DNA of 64,000 bases from Heterobilharzia americana (taxonomy: Eukaryota; Platyhelminthes; Trematoda; Strigeidida; Schistosomatidae): contig OX104127.1 in NCBI GenBank assembly GCA_944470555.2, forward strand, positions 26,365,661 through 26,429,660. Reading direction: 5' to 3'. The first letter of the stretch is position 1, and each line of letters opens with the position of its first letter. Both the position numbers and the translations under genes were made by a program. The notes under the pieces are model-generated. The model was not told the DNA's origin. It made no database searches and saw nothing but the letters and a program-made list of their open reading frames with translations. Below are positions 1 to 10,084 of the stretch, piece after piece.

Positions 1-65
1 TTCTTCTCTTTAACTGCTTACTTTCAGAGGCTGTAATAAAGGAGGATTGATTCATATTGATCTTC

Positions 66-215
66 TAGCAGAGGAATCCAGGACTCCCAGTGAGCAATAA
101 TGTTCCCACTTGGACTCGAACTCGGAACCGGTCGCTTCAAACGTCAGATCATTATCCACTAAGCCACTTGGCCATGAAAGTCACCTGTTGTGCAACGGGT
201 ATCAGTTGTTGTAGT
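66..215 (-). mobile_element. SINE-A (Sm-alpha type), ribozyme core deleted
   Basis: Reverse-strand copy of a tRNA-derived SINE. Box B-like and box A-like segments and the 5' motif CCCGTTGCAC (seen as its complement near 190-201) are present. The 3' end (GGATTCC...) is joined directly to the tRNA part, so the hammerhead core is missing. Its 5' end faces the plus-strand copy that begins about 10 bp further on. Confidence 0.8.
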
Positions 216-225
216 GATATAATAT

Positions 226-480
226 CTGCCAACAGAGAGGTTGAGCAATTCGGCCGTGTGTAGCAGCCAGAAATTACAAGTATCCAAACCAATAACTGAT
301 ACCCGTTGCACAAGAGGTGGTTATCATGCCCCAATGGATAACGCTTTGGCGCTTGAAGCGAAGGGTACTGAGTTCGAGTTTCAGTGAGAAGAGCATCACT
401 CACTTGGGTGGCAGGTATATGCAACTGACGAGTCCAAAATAGAAGGAAATGCGCATCCTGGATTCCCCTGCTAGTCACCT
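226..480 (+). mobile_element. SINE-A copy with degenerate hammerhead
   Basis: Tail of the 5' module (CCAACAGAGA...CAATTCGG), then CCCGTTGCAC, a tRNA-like segment (AATGGATAACG, GAGTTCGAG), and a hammerhead region at about 421-465 with CTGACGAG and GGAAA. Stem I is mispaired and stem II is weakened, so cleavage is doubtful. It lies head-to-head with the copy at 66-215. Confidence 0.85.
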
Positions 481-628
481 AGGTCGAAAATAAAATTTGT
501 TGAATATGGAGGCTGTTTCTATTTCGAACTAATAGCGAACTATTGGTTAACAGTTTTTTGTTGAATAATCAGAGCTTCCAGTCAATTAAACCCCCAACAT
601 CTTCTTGCACCCAGGACCTTCTGGTTTT

Positions 629-742
629 GGACCTCGTAGCTCAGTTGGTAGAGTATCGAGCCAGGAATCCTGTGGTCACTGCTTCGTATCCGGCCGTGGT
701 CCAAATTTTCATTTCACCTTCAATCATCACCCAGCATAAATA
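629..742 (+). repeat. tRNA-like SINE, family C
   Basis: A tRNA-like head (629-702) with box A TAGCTCAGTTGGTAGAG and a degraded box B is followed by a tail AAATTTTCATTTCACC...ATCATCACCCAG. The same tail recurs at 2971-3010 and 54360-54400. The shared tail marks a SINE rather than a tRNA gene. Confidence 0.75.
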
Positions 743-1029
743 GATGTGTTGTGTTGGGCAATGTTATTAATGACTTCAGGTGTATACACATGGTTATCAG
801 TATATTTCTTTTAGAAAGTTTATTTCATCTATACTATTCCGATAATGTTGTGACACTATAGTGTTTCAGTAATATTTCTTGATGCCTTAGTATAAGAGGG
901 GATGATATCAACTTTGAGATATAATGGGAATATTTGTAGCTCAGGAGGATCATTTCGGTGGAATTATGCAAATATCTTTTGATGAAGTTGTGTGGATAGC
1001 TGTTCTTCTGGAAAACAGTCATTGAATAG
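743..1029. other. no gene seen
   Basis: AT-rich sequence between a SINE and a Penelope-like fragment. The one open frame (minus, 62 codons) resembles nothing known. It may be decayed element sequence. Confidence 0.5.
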
Positions 1030-1570
1030 TTTTCTTCTTTTCTCTGACAACGATGTTACCTCAAAAATCAACAAATAGATTGTCTCCGAGATCTTAAATG
1101 GATTATTGAAGCCTTTTGAAATCATTGTAGCTCAAAAGCTCACAAATTCTCTCTACCCTTTGTTATGTAGGTCAAGAGATACAATAGCAAAGAAAGATAA
1201 ACTAGACATTATCTACAAAATAAACTGCAGAAACTGTGTAAAACACTACATCGGACAGACTGATCACCCCCTTTCTATTCGTCTACATGAACATCAACTA
1301 GCAGTGAAGTGTCATGACATATCTTCGCTCATATCAGTGCATACAGATAACTGTGGACATGAATTTGACTGGGAAAATGTGACAATCTTGACTTGATGTT
1401 CAGATAAGTCAGCAATCAAAAGACATTGACCCAATCTATCGACCAATAAGAAACAACAAGAAGGTCAAAGTTCACGTCACTTGGGCAACCAATCGAAATG
1501 AATATGGAGACAATGAAAAGACTTTGACGGAAACAACCGATTGCACATATAGCCATCAAGATAAGCTACT
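1030..1570 (+). mobile_element. Penelope-like element 3' fragment (GIY-YIG), family 1
   Basis: The open frame at 1106-1396 (96 codons) matches the C-terminal endonuclease region of Penelope-like elements. It has IIYKINCRNC, then HYIGQT (the YIG half of GIY-YIG), an R..EH motif (IRLHEHQ), and HEFDW before the stop. After the stop, YRPIRNNKK (about 1438-1460, another frame) resembles the usual element tail. The reverse transcriptase part is absent. It differs clearly from the Penelope-like pieces at 42710 and 61687. Confidence 0.8.
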
Positions 1571-1777
1571 AAGCCAATTGTGGAGAAAACCTCTACAGTT
1601 CACTTCTTTCTGACGTTTTTACCGATGATGTTGTCTAGAATGACAATGAATGTTTCACGATTAAACCATAGAGCTCAACGAACACAACATCAAAAAACAG
1701 ATATAAACTTTATGAAAAATAATTTAAACTCTATAACATATTGATACATGTTTCATTGTTACTCTTATTTTCTTTAG
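1571..1777. other. AT-rich sequence upstream of the candidate exon
   Basis: No coding signal. The last 30 bases form a T-rich, pyrimidine-rich tract ending in TTTCTTTAG, as expected of a 3' splice site for the block that follows. Confidence 0.5.
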
Positions 1778-2035
1778 GCTGAAGAAATTTTTCGAAATAT
1801 AATCTCTATTCTGGGATTATCAAATGTACCGCAAAACTTAACATCAACCACAGAAACTCCTGAAGATAGTAGAGATATATCTCAACCTATCAGATCAAGT
1901 ATTTACACTACCACTGATGCAAATTGGGATGGCCAATTTCCGCCTAGAGCACCCAGACCGGAAGATATCATAGCTGTGGATGAATCTATGGAATCACCAC
2001 CTATAGTGACTATAGAAGCACCTCATGAAGACCAG
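1778..2035 (+). CDS. candidate internal coding exon, unidentified protein
   Basis: An 86-codon block is open from an AG acceptor (1776-1777, after a T-rich tract) to a GT donor (CAG|GTTTGT, 2036). Both ends are phase 0. It has no start or stop codon, so it would be an internal exon. The translation begins AEEIFRNIISILG and continues as an acidic, Ser/Thr/Pro-rich stretch with PPRAPRPEDI and ESMESPPIV near its end. That looks like a disordered segment of a signalling or scaffold protein. No family is recognised. APRP is reminiscent of the linker before the PAK kinase domain, but the strand is opposite to the PAK exons of this window and the rest does not match. It is not related to any of the repeats here. 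No partner exon was found nearby. Confidence 0.55.
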
Positions 2036-2340
2036 GTTTGTTGGTGATATTGTCGTTTATTAAACTATTAGTTTCCTCTTTTTATATTTTTCCTCTAGCA
2101 TATACAAGTTTTTTTTTCCTTTTCTGTTACTAATTGTTCAAATATACAAAATACTGGAAGTAGATTTTTATCAATATAAAGTTTATGGCTTGAATATCAA
2201 TTATGTAAAGTGGTTATATTGGGAAATTTCTTGGTATTCCTGGGCGTCTTTAGCACGTTATTATCACTCTTTCATTTGATATTAGTTGGTTGACCTAACA
2301 GTCTTATCTTGGGTAAAAAAAAATCTGTTTGGTGTATTAC
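2036..2340. other. no gene seen
   Basis: AT-rich, probably intronic sequence after the candidate exon. No repeat or coding signal was recognised. Confidence 0.5.
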
Positions 2341-2632
2341 TGATGGACAGTGGATATCATTCTGGCGTTTGAAATGGTCGGCCGCTAGTTCGAGTCCTAG
2401 TGGAAACAACATCGCTTACTGGGAGGCATGTGCGTCCAGCTGATAAGTCCCAAATAGGACGAAAACGTGCGTCATGGATTCTACTGCTGGCCACTATCCA
2501 TCATAAATATATGATTGAAACATAGGTAATATCGAGGCATCTGCGCAGCAGCCCATATGCTAATAGAGACCGATGAATTCGGTCCAGTCAGTGACGAGAT
2601 AATACAAGCCACAACATTAAATCTGTTTAGTG
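2341..2632 (+). mobile_element. SINE-A with 5' module placed downstream (permuted order)
   Basis: The order is tRNA-like part, hammerhead region (about 2435-2480), then CCATCAT and the module AATATCGAGGCATC...CAATAGAGAC-like sequence. In other copies that module precedes the tRNA part. The ribozyme core reads CTGATAA rather than CTGANGA and stem I is mispaired, so it is probably inactive. Confidence 0.8.
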
Positions 2633-2896
2633 TTTACATAATACAACAATAACATTCCTAACCTAGAAATATATTGCATAGCTTCCATACGTCAAAACTG
2701 TGGCTATCAGATAGTCAAATGATAATCGATATAATGCTCCCCCTATCTGATTCAGTTAGATTTGGATTGAGATGAGACGTCCTGACTAGGCGGCATATGT
2801 GAATACGATCAAGTGGTAGTAATGCGTCACGAATTCACATGGTAGTCGAGTAAAATCCTTGGTGGTTGAAGTGAAATAAAAGTCTGGTCAGCAGTC

Positions 2897-3010
2897 GAAC
2901 CTCGTAGCTCAGTTGGTAGAGCACCGGACCAGTAACCCGGTGGTTGCTGTTTCGAATCCGACCGCGGTCCAAATTTTCATCTCACCTTCAATCATCACCC
3001 AGTACAAATA
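2897..3010 (+). repeat. tRNA-like SINE, family C (best-preserved head)
   Basis: 2897-2970 can fold as a near-complete tRNA. The acceptor arms pair with one mismatch, box A is TAGCTCAGTTGGTAGAGC, and the TTCGAATCC box B is intact. The anticodon loop lacks the invariant T33 and its stem closes with a mismatch, so a working tRNA is unlikely. The family C tail follows. Confidence 0.75.
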
Positions 3011-3428
3011 CTCACTTTGTCAACTTTTTTCTCCACATTAATCCAAGGGGTCGGTTATCTTTTATCTATTGGATAATAGGCTAGAATCCGGTTCCACCTA
3101 TAGAAGTTCGGTTAATTGATTTGTAGCATCATTAACTTTCACACAGATGATATTGGTTGTTGTCCACTGGGAAAATATACAGGTGGTTGCTAAGTTACAT
3201 TCCTTCAATTTTTAATTTATTACAATGCAAACCAGGATATACTTTCAATTGTGGTCTAGTTTTAAAACACCATAAATATTTATACAGCATAATAATTTGG
3301 TTCGTTATTAGTTTGAATAAAAGTTGGCAGATGAATGTTTATCATTTACACACATACACAAAAAAAAACAAGATACCAAAAGAAACACAGTAATTCAAAT
3401 AGGATTTTAACCTATTTAAAATCGTAGG
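3011..3428. other. no gene seen
   Basis: AT-rich spacer. A 78-codon plus frame (3157-3393) has no recognisable motif. Confidence 0.5.
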
Positions 3429-3500
3429 TTTATGTAGCTGGGGGCTTAAAACAGGAAACTAACAATCTATAGATCACTGGTTCGAATCCAGGTTTTCTTT
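3429..3500 (+). repeat. tRNA-like fragment
   Basis: A box A-like segment (TATGTAGCTG) and a good box B (GGTTCGAATCC) are spaced as in a tRNA. The middle is degraded. It resembles the family C head at 54299. Confidence 0.5.
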
Positions 3501-3599
3501 TGACTTCATTTCATATTGGTGGTTATGATAAGATTTTGAATCAACTTTTTTGATCGTTCTTTATTGTTCTGTGTCTCCCATAAAAAAATAACGAGTACA

Positions 3600-3625
3600 G
3601 TGTGTGTGTGTGTGTGTGTGTGTGT
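3600..3625. repeat. (GT)13 microsatellite
   Basis: Perfect GT dinucleotide run. Confidence 0.95.
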
Positions 3626-3879
3626 ATTTGTGAAGGAGAGAGGGAGGGAAGTATCATATTTCTCTCACAAGACCGATCAAAATAGTTGATCGGTATGAGA
3701 TATTGTCAAGTTTATCACTCTGTTTTGATGATTTATTATGTTCAGTATAAATCAGTAACTTGAAATGTTTAGTTAAGTTTGTTAGAACCAATGAAAGTGA
3801 TGTGTTGAAGAGTAAATGGTAATATATACAGTCAGTTGATCGCTGTTGCCAACTGATTAAGCAAATTATCTAAACAACA

Positions 3880-4692
3880 ATTATTATTATTAGTCACTTG
3901 GGTTCCTAATGAAACAGAGCTTCAGTAGCACGTCTCCAGTGAACTCTGTTCTCTGAGATCTTTTGAACCTGGCTCCACGACAGCCCACAACCTCTCATTT
4001 CCTCCTCGCACCATCTCCTCCATGTCACCCTCGACTCACACGCCCAACTCGTCGCTTCCCATCTGGGTTCCACTCGAGTGACTGGCCTGACGCATGATGT
4101 CCCCAGTTGGCCTTCTCAGTGTATGCCCAACCCAATCCATCTACACTTCCTTCCAGTATATATTTGTTGGGTGATAGGTTCTTGCATCGTTGGTTCGTTC
4201 CCAGAGCTCCTTGTTGCTTATTCTTATTGTTCTGGCCATCTGATCTTCAGTAAGGAGCAAGCGTAGGCAGTTGTTGATGAATATCTGTAGTTTTTTGGAA
4301 ATCCCTTTCGTAACGCTCCAAGTCTCTGAACCATATAGAAGTACTGACTTGATGTTGGTGTTGAAAATCCCAATCTTGTTCACGCTTTATGCTGAGTGCA
4401 GAAGATCTCCACACTGGTTTCAGGTTAATGAACGCCTGTCTTGCTGTGTTTCCGATTCTGACTGGATTTGACATCCTCGTCTGTGCCTGTGCCGTCTGTA
4501 GTTGAAACAGTGTTTCCTAGATAGGTGAAGGAGGTTACTTCCTTTAAGTTTCTCCCTTTGATGGTGACTGGAGTTTGTTGTTGTTGTTGTTGGTGGTGTT
4601 GGTTGGGTATCTTCATCACTTCTGTCTTCTCTATATTCACCTGAAGTCCTGTCTTCGCTGCTCTGCCTCTTCTGCCAACTTGTTAGTTTTAT
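3880..4692 (-). mobile_element. RTE/SR2-like retrotransposon 3' fragment
   Basis: Antisense 3' part of the family that is most complete at 22605-25935. Reading leftward: [12 protein letters not shown] (a non-LTR reverse transcriptase motif), SFTYLGNTVST, RIGNTARQAF, DQMARTIRISN, then the 3' UTR and an ATT-rich tail at 3880-3892. Frameshifts break it into several frames. The FTYLG site has no tetranucleotide expansion here. Confidence 0.85.
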
Positions 4693-4857
4693 CCAAACAA
4701 CTATAATCGATTAAAATCATTTAACCTCCTAAACTGGATCAAAGTTGGTAGTGGTAGCAATACGGTTGATTTTAGCGTTTTAATCAAACAATGGTTGGTT
4801 ATAAGTAGTCAATTGAAATGTATCAAACTTATTATTATTTAGTAATTGGGCTCTTAT

Positions 4858-5002
4858 ATAGATGCCTCGATACTGTCAGATATTCATTATATTGTATTCA
4901 TCTTGGTGACTAGCTTGTAGAATTCAGGATACGGGTTTCATTTCAGCTGATAAGTCCCAAATAGGATGAAACGTGCATCCTAGATTCCATTGCTACTCCT
5001 AA
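4858..5002 (+). mobile_element. SINE-A fragments
   Basis: A short antisense piece of the 5' module (GATGCCTCGATA, about 4862) is followed by a plus-strand hammerhead region at 4940-5000. The core reads CTGATAAG, so one essential G is changed and the ribozyme is probably dead. Confidence 0.65.
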
Positions 5003-5889
5003 TACCAGATAATGCTAAAACCTAACCATAAGTCTTATGTGAATGTACAAAGTTAAGTTTTACACAGAAATATAGAGATTATTTCTCTTTAATAGTAGTT
5101 TTGTTGAATAGTTATTATCTCTGTGTTGCTTTTAAATTATCTTTCCACTTTTTTTTTTTAGAATTAGACTTTCGTGTTTAGGTATGTTGGATTAATGAAA
5201 TCGGATGTGAAAAAGTGTTTAATTCAGGGCTAAAGGAGCTTTAGCGTATTACCCTTCTTTGTTTTAAATTGTTTATAAAGGTGAATTACGTAATTGATGT
5301 CTACTTTTTGTTTGTTCTGTCTTTCTATAGAGTAGATCCATAATACTAATAATCAATAAATATATGACCTTTCTCCCTTATTTCAGTAGTTGTTTATCGT
5401 ATATTTGATTTGTTTCCTGATACAGAGAGAAAAAATGACCTTGAGTCAAAACTGACGAACCAATTTATTTTTATTCTACATTATTTCATCAATCATAAGC
5501 TAAGGTCAATAGTAAAAGAATATATATGGAGTCAATTTGATTTGATTTTAGAGTTTTCGTCTTTTTATACTTCCTTTGAGACTCTTACTACTCTATATAT
5601 AAATATTATGATCTGTATTTTGTGAACTTTTTGTTATCATACGTGTACTGGGTGTGTACACTCATTTGATTCTGTGTTCTCAATTAAGGTGATGGGTAAT
5701 TAGTAAACAAAAATTGTCTACAATTGATGTGCATGTTTATGAGTGTATATGAATTAGTTTTTTGTTGTGAATGTTAATGCTTATCTGGTATGTATTGTAA
5801 CGAAGAATTCTGAACATGTTGAGCAGGAATCTGAGTATGTTTGGCATGTGTTTTGCACCTGTCGTTAAATGTAAGATGATTCTCCAGGA
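5003..5889. other. no gene seen
   Basis: AT-rich spacer. The plus frame 5410-5625 has no recognisable motif. Confidence 0.5.
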
Positions 5890-6520
5890 CTGATCTACAA
5901 CTACTCCCGGTTAAATGAAAGAGATGAAAGTTGTAGAATGCGTCAACCACTACTTCACTTATTTGGGGAGTTACATCAGCCCGACTGCTTGCTGACGAAA
6001 TCTCAGCTCGGATAGGGATGGGCCGTTTGGCATTAGCCGACTTGCGTCATCTGTTTTGCCGGCTGGCGATATACCCTACTGTCTATCAAAGGACAGGTTT
6101 ACTGCACTGCAGTCCGTTCTGTCCTGTCATACAGCTGTGAGACATAGCCATTAACAGTAAAATACTTGGAGCTGTTACGGGGTTTTGATCACAGGTGACC
6201 TCGTAGAACTGCTCACGTTTGGTGGAATTACTGTGTGGATAATTTTGAGATCAAGCGAAGAGTACTAGACAAGACAGACAAATCGATTGATGAGGTTTGA
6301 ACACTCATCGTTCAAGATGGCCTGGACAAGCATTGGGCATACCGACCACCGCCTACCTTGATGTGCCATGCTAGAAGTTGCATTATGCTGGTAGAGGGTT
6401 CAAGGTGGAGAGACCAAGAAGTGGCACCAGTCGACGAAGCCCTTGATTGTTGTCTGAACAGTGTGTAGACTCCCCGGTTGGGGGTCTCCGAGACGCATAG
6501 CTGAAAATTGGTCACTCCTT
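5890..6520 (+). mobile_element. non-LTR retrotransposon fragment, second lineage
   Basis: Broken frames read YLGSYISP, DEISARIG, ALADLRHLFCR and similar. These are the connection and thumb region of a non-LTR reverse transcriptase lineage distinct from the RTE copies. It has many stops and frameshifts. The same lineage is at 10085, 46035 and 57205. Confidence 0.7.
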
Positions 6521-7189
6521 GACATCTTATAAAGCTCGTATCTTCAGACTATTCTATCACACAACTTTATCTAATTTGATATCACTCCTATTCTACCCAC
6601 CTGTTTTTTTTGTATACTACTTTGAAATGTGGCAAGCTGAACTGATCACTTATGTGCAAGGTTCTACGTTGATATTGTCTATCTGTTTGTCATTGGTTGT
6701 ACAATGATATAGTTAGCAGCATAATGTAATTCTTGGTGTTCATCCGACCCAATTACTCAATCAACGAGTGGTCATGAGCTGTAATGCAAACTTAAGGTGG
6801 TTAGGTAAGCATTTCTTAATTCTTCTAAATCTTTGATCTTCAATTCATCATCAGCAACTTTGATGAATAGTGTTCAGAAGAAGATAAAATCAATTTATCT
6901 GATAGTATAGTATCATAAGTTCTTACACAATATGTATACCTTAAAGCCTAGTACAGAAATCTGTATCAAGTAGCTAAATCGTATCGTGAAGCTTATCAGT
7001 GGATTAAGTATTCAAGAAAGGTGAATAATCTAATCTACAAGTATGCAGTTCGAAAGGCTTGTATCCAATTAATTTGTGAGTAATACTCAATGAGATTCTA
7101 GTTCAATGTTTAGTTATGATAAAATTAGGCTATTTTAAGAGTAACCAACGCCAGTGTATTTACGTTACATGATTATATTGTAAAGTATA
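6521..7189. other. no gene seen
   Basis: AT-rich spacer without recognisable coding or repeat content. Confidence 0.5.
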
Positions 7190-7400
7190 TATAAGTGGAA
7201 AATGATGGCATCAGAAGCCAATGGCTTGTATTATACCGTCGTTGATTGGACCGAATCGATCAGTCTCTGTTGGCATATGGACTCCTGTGCGGATGTATAG
7301 TAATGATGGGCAGTGGCTAGCAGTGGAATCCAGGATGCGCATCCATCTAACCAGTCCCAAATAGGGCGAAATGCGCATCTTGGATTCCACTGCCCATCAT
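7190..7400. mobile_element. composite SINE-A with palindromic hammerhead region
   Basis: The antisense 5' module (GATTGGACCGAATCGATCAG, about 7243-7262) lies next to an antisense hammerhead 3' arm (AGTGGAATCCAGGATGCGC). A sense hammerhead region follows at 7346-7393. The two arms can form a hairpin. The sense copy lacks the CTGANGA core, so it should not cleave. Confidence 0.75.
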
Positions 7401-8164
7401 TACTATATTCGACTTTGTCTTAAATTTTACATTTCAATCCACATCTTTATTAAGGCTGAACAAAGGAAATATAAGGATTCAGTGCACAAAATATTAGTGC
7501 ATGAATTATTCATTAGGAGTGGGTAATTGATTTAACTATCAACTGCTTCATGTTTAGTAATGATTAATGTCTACCGACGTGCAAAGATACCTTACTGATG
7601 AATATCGCGAATCATGAGACTTGGATGTAGAGTTGCCTGTTAGTTGATTTCTAACATCTAACGCAACACATAATATTCCCTTAAACACAAAATAGCAATT
7701 ACAGGAAGAATAGGAAGCGTTAAATACTACTCACTTCGACTAACTGATAACCTGAAGTTATTTTATTGGCAATTGTGTTCATATTAATTCAGTAATAAGA
7801 AGGTTATGAAACCATATTAGATAGTTATGCTTGATTTCACGCACACCAAATAAGTCTTCTTATTCAAGTGGTCAGTTAGTTTCGTAAATTTTTCTTGCTA
7901 GACTGAAATAAATGGAACAGAAAATATTGGTTAAACAATATTCTCGTTTACTTATCCTTAAAATTGGTATGTAGAACTTTGACTGATCGGTTGTGTGTTC
8001 GAATCGCCATCACACTTACAAAGGTATTCACACAGAGATAGTATCATTAGAATTCGCACAGTAGGTATGGATTATTGTCTACAACACGAGGTTGTTGAGT
8101 GTATTTTAATTTCGAGAAATAATATGCTGGAATTTACCCAGAAAGAATGCAGAATCTAATTACA
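7401..8164. other. no gene seen
   Basis: AT-rich spacer. No feature was recognised. Confidence 0.5.
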
Positions 8165-8290
8165 ATTGAAGTGATCGATCCCGAGTTGGGATAACATCAC
8201 TCACTGGGAGGCAGGTACATCCAGCTGACGAGTCCGAAATAGGATGAAACGCGCGTCCTGGATTCTACTGCCATCCATTATCCATCCTTT
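8165..8290 (+). mobile_element. SINE-A, 5' truncated, intact ribozyme
   Basis: It starts inside the tRNA-like part and runs through the hammerhead to CCATCCATTATCCATCC and a T-run. Confidence 0.85.
8219..8263 (+). ncRNA. hammerhead ribozyme (SINE-A)
   Basis: Type I hammerhead. Stem I ATCCAG pairs with CTGGAT, the core is CTGACGA, and stem II GTCC/GGAT closes a short loop. GAAA is followed by a very short stem III with a GCGC loop, then the cleavage triplet GTC ending at 8257. All conserved positions are present, so self-cleavage of the RNA is expected. Confidence 0.88.
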
Positions 8291-8516
8291 TTTTTCCTCT
8301 GTCTATTGTTGTCGTGTCTGTTGGATTGTGCAGTTTAAGCTGATTGGATTAGATCCTCAATTGCAGGTTGGAAACCTATTTGGTAGCAAAGTGGTATCAC
8401 AGTTGTCATACAATGGTCGTAGTTGGCTTGGCTACCTAGTGCAAGTATTTGTATATAGTTATTGAGTTACATTTGTCCATTTATTTTATATTGAATGCGG
8501 TTATAAAGAGTATGTT
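8291..8516. other. spacer with T-rich tract
   Basis: A pyrimidine-rich run and TGCAG resemble a splice acceptor, but no convincing exon follows. Confidence 0.4.
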
Positions 8517-8573
8517 TTAGGGGTAGTATTCATCATGAACTGACATCAGTTGGGGAACCGTTAAAATCCGGGA

Positions 8574-8619
8574 GCACTGGACAGCTGTTTCGTCCTAGTA
8601 TGGGACTCTTCAGCAGTGC
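8574..8619 (-). ncRNA. hammerhead ribozyme (SINE-B), left arm
   Basis: Antisense mirror of the unit at 8879-8924, with the same core and stems. A transcript crossing both arms could fold into the long hairpin instead of the two ribozymes. Confidence 0.8.
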
Positions 8620-8878
8620 GCACCCATGACCCGGCTAGGGATCGAAATCAGGACCTTCAGGTTTCATGGCGAACGCATTAACAAGCATTCAGTCATTGGG
8701 TCGGTTCTAAGTGGTTCACAATTTCCAACTTCTGGGTGATAGTCGCGCTATATCGTGAATTGACAGAAGTTAGAAATTGTGAACCACTTAGAACCGACCC
8801 ATTGACTGAATGCTTGTTAATGCGTTCGCCATGAAACCTGAAGGTTCTGAGTTCGATCCCTAGCCGGGTAGTGGGTGC

Positions 8879-8924
8879 GCACTGCTGAAGAGTCCCATAC
8901 TAGGACGAAACAGCTGTCCAGTGC
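8879..8924 (+). ncRNA. hammerhead ribozyme (SINE-B), right arm
   Basis: Stem I GCACTG/CAGTGC pairs perfectly. The core is CTGAAGA, stem II is GTCC/GGAC with loop CATACTA, then GAAA, a minimal stem III with an AGCT loop, and cleavage triplet GTC ending at 8918. The layout equals SINE-A but stem I is wholly different and still paired. Confidence 0.83.
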
Positions 8925-8983
8925 TCCCAGGTTTTCAGTGATTCCACAACTGATGTCAGCCCACGAAGAATACTACCTCTAAG

Positions 8984-9207
8984 TTAAAAAATCCCCATTC
9001 ATCTCAAAGACAACCGATTTGTTAAGTGTATACTGGATACTTGCACTATTTGTAATTATATAGTATGAATAACTACTTACTGAAAGCAATATGAAAAGCA
9101 TTCATGGATGAGCACACTGGACGGAATACGCTTGAAGTACAATGAGGGGATAATAACAGTAGATAGATTGATTCAATCTCAAAGTAGAATTACTCTATGT
9201 AATTATA
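8984..9207. other. no gene seen
   Basis: AT-rich spacer between SINE pairs. Confidence 0.5.
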
Positions 9208-9370
9208 TGTTGTTGGTGAGTAGCAGTGGAATTCAGACCATGCGTTTCTTCCCCTTTGGGACTCGTCAACTGAATGTACCTGCGCCCAAGTGAATGCTGT
9301 TGTTCACGCTGATACTTCAACCCGGTACTCATCGATTCAAACGCCAAAGTGCTATGCATTAAGCCAGTGA
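9208..9370 (-). mobile_element. SINE-A, antisense
   Basis: Hammerhead region (9229-9290) and tRNA-like part on the minus strand. The core reads TTGACGAG instead of CTGACGAG, so the ribozyme is probably inactive. It directly abuts a plus-strand piece. Confidence 0.8.
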
Positions 9371-9371
9371 G

Positions 9372-9446
9372 GCACAAGAGGTACATCTATCTGAAGAGTC
9401 CCGAAACGGAGGAAATGCGCGTTCTGGAGTCTATTGCTAGTCACTT
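9372..9446 (+). mobile_element. SINE-A fragment with tRNA part deleted
   Basis: CACAAGAGG, from upstream of the tRNA head, is joined straight to TACATC and a hammerhead-like segment (CTGAAGAG...GGAAATGCGCGTTC). Stem I is weak. It is head-to-head with 9208-9370. Confidence 0.7.
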
Positions 9447-9474
9447 CCTAGCAAACTACAAAATGAATAATCGA

Positions 9475-9690
9475 GACAATAAAAATAAAGAGGAGAAAGA
9501 AAAAAAATCTGTCAAAGGAAATAGGAATAGAAAGCAGTAAAATAAAGGAAGGGAGAACAAGAGGGTGATGAGATTAAGTATAACAGTTAAGATGATGATA
9601 ATGTGTGTATACATGTGCGCCGTTGACATCACTTCTGAGCCATATCGCTTAGAGTTAGTCTCTAACCACTAGTTTCTCTTATCTCGCGGA
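9475..9690 (+). repeat. dispersed repeat F, copy 1
   Basis: Purine-rich stretch (AGGAAGGGAGAA...) followed by GATAATGTGTGTAT and GAGCCATATCGCTTAGAG. It is similar over about 200 bp to 10878-11085. Its origin is not recognised and it may be an element leader. Confidence 0.65.
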
Positions 9691-10084
9691 CCCCAACCGG
9701 CTAGTCTACTTCGCCCTGCATGACTCAAACGAACAGTAAAGGACTTCAGGCAATGATTCCATGTTTTAGTCTGGCCGCCTCGAGCCTTTTCCAGCCCTAC
9801 GAGGGCAACGGAGGTAGAACACCTGAAGTTTCCTCATATCCCCTATTTTTGATGACCATGTTTTGCAACCATATTGTGGAACAAAGAAAACTGCAACACA
9901 GTATGCTGAACTCCTAATCGACAATCAGATATCATGGAAGCATTACAGATAGTGCCACTTGGTTAAAACCAATCGAGCTTTGTGTATTCATGCCGAGATT
10001 TTGTCGGTCACTAAACCTTTTAGGGTTTATCCGACTTCGCACGCTTGACCATTTCACTCTCTATTGTTAAACAAGACGTCATTA
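9691..10084. other. GC-richer stretch, no gene recognised
   Basis: Less AT-rich than its surroundings (CCGCCTCGAGCC, CCCTACGAGGGCAACGGAGG). It may be the leader of a decayed retroelement continuing from repeat F. The 65-codon frame 9720-9917 has no known motif. Confidence 0.4.

Larger units (their letters stand above)
8517..8983. mobile_element. inverted duplication of a SINE-B copy
   Basis: Two SINE-B units lie head-to-head: minus 8734-8517 and plus 8764-8983, with a spacer of about 29 bp. Each has a tRNA-like head (box B GAGTTCGATCCC in the plus arm) and a hammerhead. Both arms share the same private change in the head (ACAAGCATTCAGT, where other copies read ACCATTCAG). That favours duplication of one copy over two separate insertions. 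Confidence 0.9.

Noticed and set aside
629..702. tRNA gene
   Set aside because: Box A is good, but the family C tail recurs at other copies, box B is degraded, and the best copy (2897-2970) lacks T33. These are SINE heads.
8300..8375. Short exon after a pyrimidine tract (TGCAG acceptor, TTGCAG|GTTGG donor-like)
   Set aside because: Only about 30 bases, no partner exon, and the tract is the T-rich end of a SINE-A.
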